From: Luzula sylvatica
Taxonomy: Eukaryota; Streptophyta; Magnoliopsida; Poales; Juncaceae
Length of the DNA stretch: 64,000 nucleotides
NCBI GenBank assembly: GCA_946800325.1
Contig: OX326956.1
Location: 45,213,552-45,277,551, forward strand
Direction: 5' to 3'
A program made the position numbers and the translations under genes. The notes beneath the pieces were generated by a model, which searched no databases, was not told where the DNA came from, and saw only the letters and a program-made list of their open reading frames with translations. The stretch's first letter is position 1. Each line of letters starts with the position of its first letter. This document shows, one piece after another, positions 46,562 to 57,801 of this stretch.

Positions 46562-49500
46562 GTAGCGATCTATTTATGCTTTGAGGAGTCCAAATAATGT
46601 GTTTTTTAGATCGTTTGTATCGAATCTTTTACCATATAAAATTTCACCAAATTGTACTAACACAAAGAAAGTTTGATTTTCGATTCATAAAAATCTTTTT
46701 ATGCTTTGAGGAGTTCAAATAACGTGTTTTTGGATCATTTGTATCGTATGTTTTACTACATAACTTTTCACCAAATTTTACACACACTAAAAAGTTAGTT
46801 TTTCGATTCATCGCAATCTTTTTACCATTTGAGAAGTTGAAATAACATGTTTTTAGATAATTTGTATCGTATATTTTATTCCATAAGTTTTCACCAAATT
46901 TTACAAACACTAAGAAAGTTTGATTTTCGACTCATAAGAATATTTAAACGTGTTTTTGAGATGGTTCGAATCGAATCTTTTACATTGTAACTTTTTATCA
47001 AATTTTACAAACACTAAGAAAGGTTTCTTTTCGATTCATACTAAACTTTTTACGCTTTGAGGAGTTCAAATAACGTGTTTTTAGATCATTTGTACCGTAT
47101 CTTCCAGTTCATAACTTTTTACCATATTTTACAAACACTAAGAAAGTTTGTTTTTCGATTCATATTGATCATTTAACGCGCTGAGGGGTCCAAATAACGT
47201 GTTTTTGAGATGGGTTGGATCGAATCTTTTACTACGTAACTTTTCACCATATTGTACAAACAATAAGAAAGTTTTCTTTTCGATTCGTAGCAATCTTTTT
47301 ACGCTTTGAGGAGTTCAAATATCGTATGTTTTACTACATAACTTTTCACCAAATTTTACAAACACTAAGAAAGTTAGTTTTTCGATTCATAACAATCTTT
47401 TTACCATTTTAGGAGTTGAAATAACATGTTTTTAGATCATTTGTATCGTATCTTTTACATAAGTTTTCACCAAATTTTACAAACACTAAGAAAATTTGTT
47501 TTTTTATTCATAACAATCTTTTAACTCTCTGAGGAGTCCCAATAATGTGTTTTTGAGATGGTTTGGATGGAATCTTTTACTACGTAATTTTCACCAAATT
47601 GTACAAACACTAAAAAAGTTTTTTTTTCGATTCATAGCAATCATTTTATGCTTTGAGGAGTTCAAATAACGTGTTTTTAGATGACTTCTATCGTATCTTC
47701 CACTACATAACTTTTCACCAAATTTTGCAAACACTAAGAAAGTTTGAACGTGCTTTAGAGATGGTTTGGATCGAAGCTTTTACTACGTAACTTTCACCAA
47801 ATTGTACATATACTATAAAAGCTTTCTTTTTACACTTTGAGGAGTTCAAATAACGTGTTTTTAGATCATTTGTATCGTATGTTTTACTACACAATTTTTC
47901 ACCAAATTTTACAAACACAAAGAAAGTTAGTTTTTCGATTCATCGCAATCTTTTTACCATTTGAGGAGTTGAAATAACATGTTTTTAGATCATTTGTATC
48001 GTATCTTTTACTACATATGTTTTCACCAAATTTTACAAACACTAAGAAAGTTTGTTTTTTAATTCATAACAATCTTTTAACTCTATGAGGAGTCCAAATA
48101 ACGTGTTTTTGAGATGGTTTGGATTGAAGCTTTTACTACGTAACTTTAAAAAGTTTTCTTTTCGATTCATAGCAATCTTTTTACGCTTTGAGAAGTTCAA
48201 ATAACGTGTTTTTAGATCATTTGTATCGTATCTTCCAATACATTACTTTTCAACAAATTTTACAAACACTAAGAAAGTTTGTTTTTCGATTCATATTGAT
48301 CATTTAACGCTCTAAGGAGACCAAATAACGTGTTTTTGATATGGTTTGGATCGAATCTTTTACTACGTAACTTTTCACCGAATTGTAAAAACTATAAGAA
48401 AGTTTTCTTTTCGATTCATAGCAATCTTTGTACGCTTTGAGGAGTTCAAATGACGTGTGTTTAGATTATTCGTATCGTATGGTTTACTACATAACCTTTC
48501 ACCAAATTTTACAAACACTAAGAAAGTTTATTTTTTGATTCATATTGATCATTTAACGCTGTGAGGAGTCCAAATAACGTGTTTTTGAGATGGGTTGGAC
48601 CGAATCTTTTACTATGTTACTTTTCACCAAATAGTACAAACAATAAGAAAGTTTTCTTTTCGATTCATAGCAATCTTTTTACGCTTTGAGTAGTTCAAAT
48701 ATCGTGTTTTTAGATCATTTGTATCGTATCTTTTACTACATAAGTTTTCCACAAATTTTACAAACACTAAGAAAGTTTGTTTTTTGATTCATAGCAATCT
48801 TGTAACTCTCTGAGGAGTCCAAATAACGTATTTTTGAGATGGTTTGGATCGAAGCTTTTACTACGTAACTTTAAAAAGTTTTATTTTCGATCCGTAGCAA
48901 TCTTTTTATGCTTTGAGGAGCTCAAATAACGTGTTTTTAGATCATTTGTATCGTATCTTCCACTACATAATTTTTCACCAAATTTTACAAACACTAAGAA
49001 AATTTGTTTTTCGATTCATATTGATCATTTAACGCTCCGAGAAGTCCAAATAACGTGTTTTTGATATGGTTTGGATCGAAGTTTTTACTATGTAACTTTC
49101 ACCAAATTGTACAAACACTAAAAAGTTTTCTTTTCGATCCATAGCAATCGTTTTACGCTTTGAGGAGTTCAAATAACGTGTTTCTAGATCATTTGTACCG
49201 TATCTTCCAGTACATACATTTTCACCAAATTTTACAAACACTAAGAAAGCTTGTTTTTCGATTCATATTGATCATTTCACGCTCCGAGGAGTCCAAATAA
49301 CGTGTTTTTGAGATGGGTTAGATCGAATCTTTTACTACGTAACTTTTCACCAAATTGTACAAACAATAAGAAAGTTTTCTTTTCGATTCATAGCAAAAAT
49401 TTTACGCTTTGAGTAGTTCGAATAACGTATTTTTAGATCATTTTTTCGTATGTTTTACTACATAACTTTTCACAAAAAATTACAAACACTAAGAAAGTTA

Positions 49501-49878
49501 GTTTTTCTATTCATAGCAATCTTTTTACCATTTGAGGAGTTGAAATAACATGTTTTTAGATCATTTGTATCGTATCGTTTACTACATAAGTTTTCAGCAA
49601 ATTTTACAAACACTTAGAAAGTTTGTTTTTCGATTCATATTGATCATTTAACGCTGTGAGGAGTCCAAATAACGTGTTTTTGAGATGGTCTGGATTGAAG
49701 CTTTTACTACGTAACTTTCACCAAATTGTACAAACACTAAAAAAAGTTTCTTTTCGATTCATATCAATATTTTTATGCTTTGAGTAGTTCTAATATCATG
49801 TTTTTAGGTCATTTCTATCGTATCTTCCATTACATAACTTTTCACCAAATTTTACAAATACTAAGAAAGTTTGTTTTG
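46562..49878. repeat. Satellite block 1, ~123-bp monomer, ~27 copies
   Basis: The monomer reads roughly TTTTCGATTCATAGCAATC, then ACGCTTTGAGGAGTTCAAAT, AACGTGTTTTTAGATC, TATCGTATCTTTTACTACAT and CACCAAATTTTACAAACACT. Two monomer types can be told apart (GCAATCTTTTTACGCTTTG versus TTGATCATTTAACGCT; TTAGATCATTTGTATCG versus TTGAGATGGTTTGGATCG) and often alternate, which suggests a dimeric higher-order unit. ORFs reading through are without meaning. Confidence 0.9.
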
Positions 49879-50870
49879 GTGAAGGAGGGGGTTCACGTCA
49901 CCATTGTGGTTTGAGTATTGAGGCTCTCTACTCTACATAAGTACTTATTCGCTAGCGAATGGTAGGCCTGTTGGTGGAGTAGAGAGTTGTGTGGATGCAA
50001 CATCCACGTGTCCCATTTTCCGTTTTTTACGCGCCTCAGGTATTTCTGGCGGCCCGAGGAGGCAGAAGTTAGTTTGTATCAGATGTAGCTGTTGGATGAG
50101 AATTTGGGTTTGTTGAAGCTCTTGGTTCTGGTGAAGGAGTGTGAAAACTGTGACTCTGGGTTTTTCTTGTTGTCTTTTCTATTGTGTCTGGAGTTAGAGG
50201 TTTCTGAGGAAATATCATTGCTTAGCATTAAGGAAAGTAAGTCAGAGTAGGAGTTTGGATAGATAGACAGACTATATTAGATAATTTGTTGTGATTTTTT
50301 CTAATTACTTTCTTGTCCAATCTGAAAACCGAACATTTTTTTCATGTATTGATTTTTTGGGTTCTTTATATAAAATCAACATGGTCATTTCCTATTCATC
50401 TTTGACCATCAAGTAATTCATTCCTTGCAATCCTCTTGCTAGCGAAATGACGGTTGCTCTGTACTTTGCTTTCCACTGCTTTGACCTAAGCTTTGGGTCT
50501 GACTCGCTCGCTACTAAACTGAAGTCCCTCTATGCCAGTAAAGATATGCGCACATATGTCAGTAATGAAATTAACTCCTTTTCCTAGCTATATAGGGTAT
50601 TTTATCCGGAATCAAAAAGGAGGTAAATCCAACGGGTTCAACTTCAAAAAATTTAATGTCTCAACAGTGACTAATATTACAATGCTACATTATGATCAAA
50701 TCAGAACTTTGATCATTTCATGACACATTATATTTTTTCCAAACAATTTTTTTATTTCAGACAATAGATACCCCCAAAATTTAAATATTATCACATAAAG
50801 CTAATTAACGTCGTTGATTTTGGTTTGTCACAAAATTGTAATCTTGGTTGATAAAGCCTACTAACAAGTA
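49879..50870. other. Intergenic region 3' of the MATE gene
   Basis: No supported gene. It begins at the abrupt end of the satellite (GTTTGTTTTGGTGAAGG). A small inverted match CTCTCTACTCTAC (about 49925) and GTAGAGAGTTGTG (about 49980) can form a hairpin. The MATE 3' UTR should lie at the right end. Confidence 0.4.
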
Positions 50871-53800
50871 TCATGAATTGATCATGTCTATAGGAAGAGA
50901 AGAGCTGAAAACCCTATCTTTCGCCTTTCTTGCCTGTTCACACACGCGAAATTTTATCGAACATATTAGCATACAAAATTACAAAAAAAAACATGCTGAA
51001 ATAAAAACAAAGAAAATTAGTAAATAATTTATTAATTTACCTCTTTCTCCAAATTTGTGCATAGTGTAATTGTCAGAAGCATGAGGACTTGAACAAAACA
51101 TCCACATACAATTCCCATCCAAAGTCCCTATCAATTTTCGGTAAAAAAATCAGTGAAATAATTCGAGATGTTATTTGGATTTTGGAATACTGTTATAAAA
51201 AGATTTGTTTTGTAAAATAACATTTTTTTTAGTTTTCACAAATAGAATTTTGTAAAATTAACTTACATCGAATTCTAGAAGTTCGCAAACTTTTTTTGTT
51301 TCGAAATCTACAGTTTGATTTCGAAACCCGACAATCTTTTTTCTACACACACAAATATAAAACTATAAATCGAAGTACCTTTCCTCCAACATGAGCTACG
51401 AAAGCAATAACGATAGCCGTAGGAATACCAACCACATAAAACGCTCCGAGATTCACATAAGCACCCAACTCTTGCAATCCACACCCTCTTACCACCCCTA
51501 TTTGCAAACCAATCCAAACTCATTTTACAAGAAAATAAGAAGAAAAAAAAAACATCACAAAAATATCAAAATAACAACAAAAATATCTTTTACCTGAAAG
51601 GACGCTTTGAATGCCATCAAAGAAATTGGAAATTGCGATAATGGGCAACATAATGGCCACGTATGTAACAACCTCTTCTTCGTTACTATACGCGTAACCC
51701 CATACATTTCTGATACAAATTAGCATTATTCCGAATACTATTCCTTCTGCTACGGCCAAGAACAATACAACAAAAACTGCTAATTTCGCTGCTTGTGGGT
51801 TTCCTGCACCAAGCTCATTCGAAACTCTTGTACTGCACAAATATAAAATATACAAACAAACATTATTATAAATTAATTTTGCAAAATGATTTTAGTAGAA
51901 TGTTATTTCACAAATCAACTAATAGAAGTGGCATGGGACACTAACCTTATGGCGGCACCGAGACCGAAAGGAATCATGAACATAAACGAAGCCGTGTTAA
52001 GACTGAAAAAAAAAATATATATAAATCAAACTAAACTAACAAGAGAGATAATGTTACAAAATTAACTCACCTAATGGAAAGAGTAGAGGTTTCGAGCTCT
52101 GGATTTGGAAGAAGGCCAGAAAGAAGCACGAGAAATTCAAACGACCACCATTCCAAACTAAATATTTCATAAAATTATACTTAATTACACAAAAAGCAAT
52201 CAAAAATAAAATCTATTGAAAACAAATTTCTTACCAAACCATCAAAGCAGAAGGAATGGCGAGTTTAACAAACCCCATCAAATCATGAAACGCCTCTTTA
52301 GAAAATCCAACCCAAGTCTTTTTACACTTCTCCGAAACCCTGACATAAACCGCCAAAATACCGACATTAACCCAATACGAAATTCCATTAGCCAAAGCGG
52401 CTCCTTTGCTTCCCATCCCCAATTTGTACACCAAAACCCAACACACGGGCACATGCATTACCGCAGTGAAACCAGAACTAATCATCGTGGGAAACACGAT
52501 GTTTTGAGTCTGCAAAAATCTGACATGGCATTGGAGGAGACCGAATGCGAATAAAGACGGAATCATCCATTTTGCGTATATACCCGCTTCTGCGGATATT
52601 TCGGGGGTTTGACCGAGAAAAAGAAGGATTTCACCGGTGTAGAACCAAATCGTGGCTAAGGGGATGCTCATCAGGGTTAGAATGATCATGGCTCTTTGTT
52701 TGTGGATTCCTAATAAATGGTATTCTTTTGCTCCATATGCTTGTCCGCATAAAGTATCCATTGCACTTGCACTGCCCATCTAGTTGGTAAATAAATTATG
52801 AAAAGAAAAATGTTAGTAAGTTCATTATATTTTGTAAGGGTAAATATGATATTTTGGATTTTTTTTAGAAGGGTTAATAGGTAAATACCAAAGATTTATA
52901 TGAGATGCTGAGATGTTGTCACTGGTTTATTTCTTTGATCCCACTTGGCAATACAGTTTTCTTCTCTCCAGTCTAATAACACTGGAGATGTCCATTACTT
53001 TTTAAAAAAATGTAACTCCTCTGATTCTCAGCATTTATCTCATTATTAATTTATGGAATAAAGACAAAAGGACCAGCATAATTAACTTTGATCTTGGATT
53101 ACATGCATTTGGGGCAATTTTTTTCTTTCAAACCAGTATTAGGACGGATCAATATTATTTTTTTATTTTCGCACTATGGTGCGGCGAAAATGTATATTCC
53201 TTGTTTCTCATGACCAATTTGATCATTAATATTTGTGAAAATACTTCATTTTCACCGAGGGGGACTTGGGCGAAAATGTTATTTTTACAAATCTAAACAA
53301 AAGGATGCTATTTTTGCTAATAGAGTCGCAAACAAAGCCCTACAGAAAAAAAAATAACAGAAAATACGGGACCAAAATGTAGAAAACGATACCATGATAC
53401 TGAAACCAGTAACATTAACAAGGGAACTTGCTAAGGAAGATCCGGCGAGAGATAATTCATCGATATGGCCAACAAATATAAGAGATATAAATCGAATTAG
53501 AAATTATAGTAAATTTCTGGATATGATTGGCCATGCCAGATTTACTATCCTTTTCACCTCACTTTGTATTTCACCACTTTCTCTCTCTCTCAAACTCGGC
53601 TCTGTTATTAAAGGATCATCGATGGCTATTTTCTGATCCATTGTTATTCTACCTTTATCTCTCAAGTTCTTTCGATAATCTATATAGAGAAATTAATTTG
53701 TGTAGGTCCTATTTATTTATTGTACCAGCAATTTTAGGTTTTGAATATTGATACTTAGTGGGGTTCCATGAACCAAATTTTTTTTTGTAGAAAATATTGG

Positions 53801-54228
53801 TACTTAGTGGGTTCCATGAACCAAATTTTTTTGTAGAAAATATTGGTAATAAAAACAAGTACGCAATTGAAATACTCGGAAAATATTTCATGTCAATTGT
53901 GAAAATATTAAATGTGAAATGCTTAAAAAATGCAAACTAAAATCGAGGGTTGTTTCCAAAATTATCAGAAATAAGAGGGATGAAATCGGAAAAATACCAC
54001 AAAGCTATAACCAGTAACGCTAGCAAAGGAGCTAGCCATGGAAGCACCGGAGAGAGATAACTCGCCGAGATGACCCACGAACATAATCGAAATCATTCGT
54101 ACGACATTTTGCAATAAACTCCCTGCTATCATTGGTCCAGAAAGCCATAGTTGCCGTTTAACCTCGTTTACGACCTCTACTCTTCTCTCGGATGAGTCGG
54201 CTGCCTTCGAGATTAACGGTGCCTCCAT
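50871..54228 (-). CDS. MATE/DETOXIFICATION efflux transporter (DTX16-like)
   Basis: MATE transporters export organic cations, flavonoids, alkaloids or other compounds in exchange for H+ or Na+ at the vacuole or plasma membrane. Eight minus-strand exons (53998-54228, 52235-52779, 52071-52157, 51946-52002, 51594-51832, 51379-51497, 51041-51127, 50871-50933), all GT-AG with matching phases, encode 475 residues, the family's usual size. Landmarks: [39 protein letters not shown] and [20 protein letters not shown] in the first MatE half, [20 protein letters not shown] in the middle, then [15 protein letters not shown] and [16 protein letters not shown] in the second half, and a short basic tail KAKDRVF. 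Twelve membrane helices are expected. The 1.2-kb first intron holds a second, damaged first exon. The gene seems intact. The closest DTX member is my recollection only; the substrate is unknown. Confidence 0.92.
53393..53641 (-). pseudogene. Second MATE first exon with a stop codon, in intron 1
   Basis: ATG at 53641 opens 83 codons up to a GT donor (53392-53391). The text matches the first exon of the surrounding gene in layout: [32 protein letters not shown] and VNVTGFSIM against [32 protein letters not shown] and VTGYSFV. It ends in phase 0, as does exon 1, so it could splice to exon 2 at 52779. Codon 46 is TAA where a Gln would be expected from the family. It is either the last trace of a neighbouring MATE gene that lost its body or a duplicated alternative first exon. 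Confidence 0.8.
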
Positions 54229-54355
54229 TGGACCTTTGGGTGGTGAGGGGAGGGATGGAGAAGCGAAGTGGTCTATGCTTCTTGGTTTACATGGAATCGT
54301 GATTGGGGGAAAGAAACCAATGTATAGCCCCTAGGGATGGTTCGTTTTCACTGGG

Positions 54356-54368
54356 GTTATATATGCAG
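54356..54368 (-). promoter_or_regulatory. TATA-like box of the MATE gene
   Basis: On the minus strand GCATATATAACC lies about 130 bases before the ATG at 54228, a plausible place for a TATA box with a ~100-base leader. It is chosen by motif and distance only. Confidence 0.45.
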
Positions 54369-54419
54369 CCCCATAGGGCCATAACTCACTCGAACACAAT
54401 TTGATGAGCTGTCAAAGTA

Positions 54420-54615
54420 TATTTAATTTGGGTTGGGAGCACGTCCGACGCCCATTGGACCAAATCATATCTACTCATCTCCTGAACGGTCAGATTTCGC
54501 TAGAATAAGTTACGATGAGATTAGATTTAACGTTCCTTTATTTCCTCCCTTAGTAAAATATAGAAATGAATCTTGCACTTAAAAAGACCTCTCGTCAAAA
54601 AGAGAAGGTCTCTAG
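54420..54615 (+). repeat. Outer inverted repeat, left arm
   Basis: The segment around AACGGTCAGATTT, GGACCAAATCATATC and GAAATGAATCTTGCACTT matches the reverse complement of about 60530-60740 at roughly three quarters of positions by eye. It lies outside the Mutator-like element and near the MATE promoter. From 54616 to 55159 I see AT-rich DNA without a gene. Confidence 0.65.
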
Positions 54616-55379
54616 AGGAATAAAATCAGACTCATGTCCATCTTCGAAATCATTGGGAAGACTGATGGAATATCACAAGTACATATATGGTAAAATTTGC
54701 CAGGTTCAACTCGTTCAAGTTCAAATAATGGAGGAGCAGATCAATTGACTCACAAAAAAGTGAAGAAGACGGCCAAATAATCAGATAAGAAGGATAATGC
54801 GTTGCGTTATCATTACGTGCTTCAATAAAATTTGATGTGTATACATATTACAAATATATTGATGGACAGAGATGAGGTTGTTTTTGCATGGATGTGAGAA
54901 TCTGAATGTTATAAATTTGTAATATAAATTTGATATAATTATTTCCATATGTGCATTTGCAATACTTCACACATTTGGAATACTTTATGCATTATTTTTA
55001 AATGTAATTTATGTGCTGAGACAAAATTAATCATACCAACAAGAACATCATAACAAAATTTATCTAAAGAACTTAAATCATACAAGCAATAACATAAATG
55101 ATAAATCATAGTAAAATTCAACTAAAAGGAAAAAACTACATAAAAACAAAATTCAGCTAAAAAATAAAGGGGGAATTTTTTTTATATCCCTACTAAATTC
55201 ATAAATTACGTATTTATCCCTCTTAAATTGTTAATATCATATTTATTCCTGCTAAACATAATTATTATCAAAATTATCCAAACCCAGTTATGTTGTTAAT
55301 TTTAACAGAAAATCAACACAATTTACGAATTTACCCTCAAATCCAATAACCCTCAACCCAACCAACATTTACAAACCCT

Positions 55380-57340
55380 AAACCCGATAACTACTACCTC
55401 CAAAACCCTCTATTCTGTATTGGACGAGGCTCCGACGAAGCTCAACGAAGCTCCATGGGTGAAGTTATCTACCCTCTTCTCTCTTATTCAAGCAACTCAA
55501 AAGGATTCCCTTTTCCTCTTCCCGATCTCCTCCATTAACCTATGGGTGCCTAAATGGTTGCGCTTCTATTCGATTCCTTCTACAATGTGCAATCAACGAA
55601 TGCCGAAATCCCTAATCTCCGGAGAAGATTTCTCAGATTCCTCGTTGACATGAATTGGGCGTCTCGCAGATACAAATCGCGCACATCAGAGCCGCCAAAT
55701 CGGGTCTCTGCTAAATTTCACGAGACTACACACCTGCAGCATAGAGATCTTAATTTTCATCATAAATTTCTAGGTCAAATCGGTTCAGGGATCATCTAGG
55801 CTGTACCAACAAAGGATAAACAAGGATGCAACTTCAATTCTTGAATTTCTTATGACTGCTTTATAAAATTCAATTTGTTAATTGAATCGATTTGTTTTTT
55901 GAGGTTTGTAATCATAAAATTTCTTATAACTTCAATTCTTGAATTTGTTAATTTTCATCATAAAATTGATTTCTTATAACTACTTATAGCTGCTTTATAA
56001 AATGATTCCAGTGGAGAGGAAACCAAAATGGATTAAATGGAGAACGTATCAGTTGAAATGGACAGTTGCGAACCAATTTGAACCGAGCTCTTCTATGTTA
56101 AGTATTGCGAACCCGGCTAGTCGATTCAAATTCAATTTACATCTTTTGTTTGATTTGATTGTATTTTGAGGTTTGTAATCATGGTATGCGACTTTTATTT
56201 GTTTGATTTGGATGTCTCGGTGTAATTCTAGGTTTGTAAAATGATTTTTATCTGTTTTGGTTTGATTTGGGTATATTTTGAGCGTATTCATGTTTGAATT
56301 TTGGTTTGCGACCTTTTGTTTGACGAAGAAAGGGTAAATTTGTATTCTTGGGTTTCATCATAATAAATTGGATACTTTTGAGTTCTTATTTAGTTCAAGT
56401 TGATAATTTCTGTTTTTGTAAGGATACTTGTAATTTCATGCATATATAACAAAAAATGAAATCATAAAATGTATCACCATCACGAGATAATAATAAGTGT
56501 GGTGTACAACTTATCTCGGCACGCACTATGTACAATAAATCTCTTTTATGCATATTACCTGAACGTACCACAAAATACCACACTCTTTTAGCGAGATAAC
56601 AAAAATATAGTCATTATTTTATGGAAATAAATGTGTTGTCAACAGGTACAACTATGGACTTAATCATTCCACACACAAAAGAAAAAAATAAAAATTGGAA
56701 AAGTACAAAAAATATACAGTTTTTGTGAAAAGTGGAGGAATTAATAATCCGTTAATTGCGTATTGATCTGATTATGAGATTAGGGTTAGGGTTTTGGGTA
56801 TCGCTCCATTTTCACCCACCGATTTAAGAAAACTTGGTACCGTCGTGCCATATCGACGCTTTACGATGATGACTGTTCTTAGGATTGTTCTTTCCATATC
56901 CTACTATGTAACTCGTCCTTTTTGGGTTGTTACCAAGAACGTAATCAACCTGTTTAGATTAAGTTTGAACAAGATTGATTAGTAAATGCAAAATGGCCAT
57001 TTTGCCCTTCTTTAATGAAGGGATAGTACGAATTCTTACCCGAGACTTGGCGATATTGGGGGGGGGGGGGGGGGGGGGGGGGGGAGGAGTAATAGTGGGG
57101 CTCACTATTCCATCCAGTTACATTGACCAAATCGAAATAAGAAGCATAATGATTGGTCAAAAACGTCGAATTCTTCGCGTATTGGAATGATTGTGGCCTC
57201 CCATAGTTGAATTATATTCAATCGACCTATGTACATTTGTAAGCACGATCAAATTTACTTCAAATTGACAATTGGAATTTCTAATCGAACAATTCGAATT
57301 TTGAATCGAAAGAACGAACCTTCAGTGAAATTGAATGTGA
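55380..57340 (+). other. Cargo region of the MULE, unidentified
   Basis: Around 55420-55800 the base composition and codon texture change (GACGAGGCTCCGACGAAGCT and following), and ORFs of 77-81 codons occur, none recognised. 56780-57190 is another less AT-rich stretch with short ORFs (62 and 71 codons), a TAGGGTTAGGGTTTT motif at about 56780 and a run of 27 G's (57058-57084). Either piece could be a captured exon, as in Pack-MULEs. No function can be given. Confidence 0.35.
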
Positions 57341-57801
57341 TGAACATGTTGTAATATCCCCAGACAGTCGCCAAATACCATTACCTCAGTCCATCACCTT
57401 ACCCTTAGCCTCTCGCCCTTCGCCCCGTTCGTCCAGTCAGTCAGCCGTCCTTCGTCAGATTTAGTCGCTCTTCGTCGGAAGACCTTATGGCTAGGTTTTC
57501 TAGTTCGCTAGGTTTGGGTGGTTAACAGCTTAGGTTTGTTAGCGGGTTTAGTATAGAGAGTTAACGGGTTTGCACAGGGTTTATTACATGTGAACTTGGG
57601 GTATATGTTATCAAAAGGGTATTTTAGTCAATAAAGTTCAAAATTTATAATTTATTTAGTTTCAAAATTTTAAATTCTGTTTAATTTAACTTTGATTTAA
57701 CAGTATGGATAAATTTGATATTATATACTTCTTAATAAGGATAAATTTGATATTATTTGTGTTTAATAAGGATAAATATGTAATTAATAATTTAAGAGGG
57801 A

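Noticed and set aside
46644..49241. Several ORFs with repeated MFVKFGE-type peptides
   Set aside because: They are frames through the 123-bp satellite and repeat with its period.
55420..55799. ORFs of 77 and 81 aa as a host gene
   Set aside because: Overlapping frames, no domain and location inside a transposon; reported only as possible captured DNA.
56780..56794. Telomere-like TAGGGTTAGGGTTTT
   Set aside because: Fewer than three full repeats; too short to be a telomeric tract.
56794..57190. Plastid- or gene-derived segment
   Set aside because: The short ORFs did not match any plastid protein I could recall; kept only as unidentified MULE cargo.
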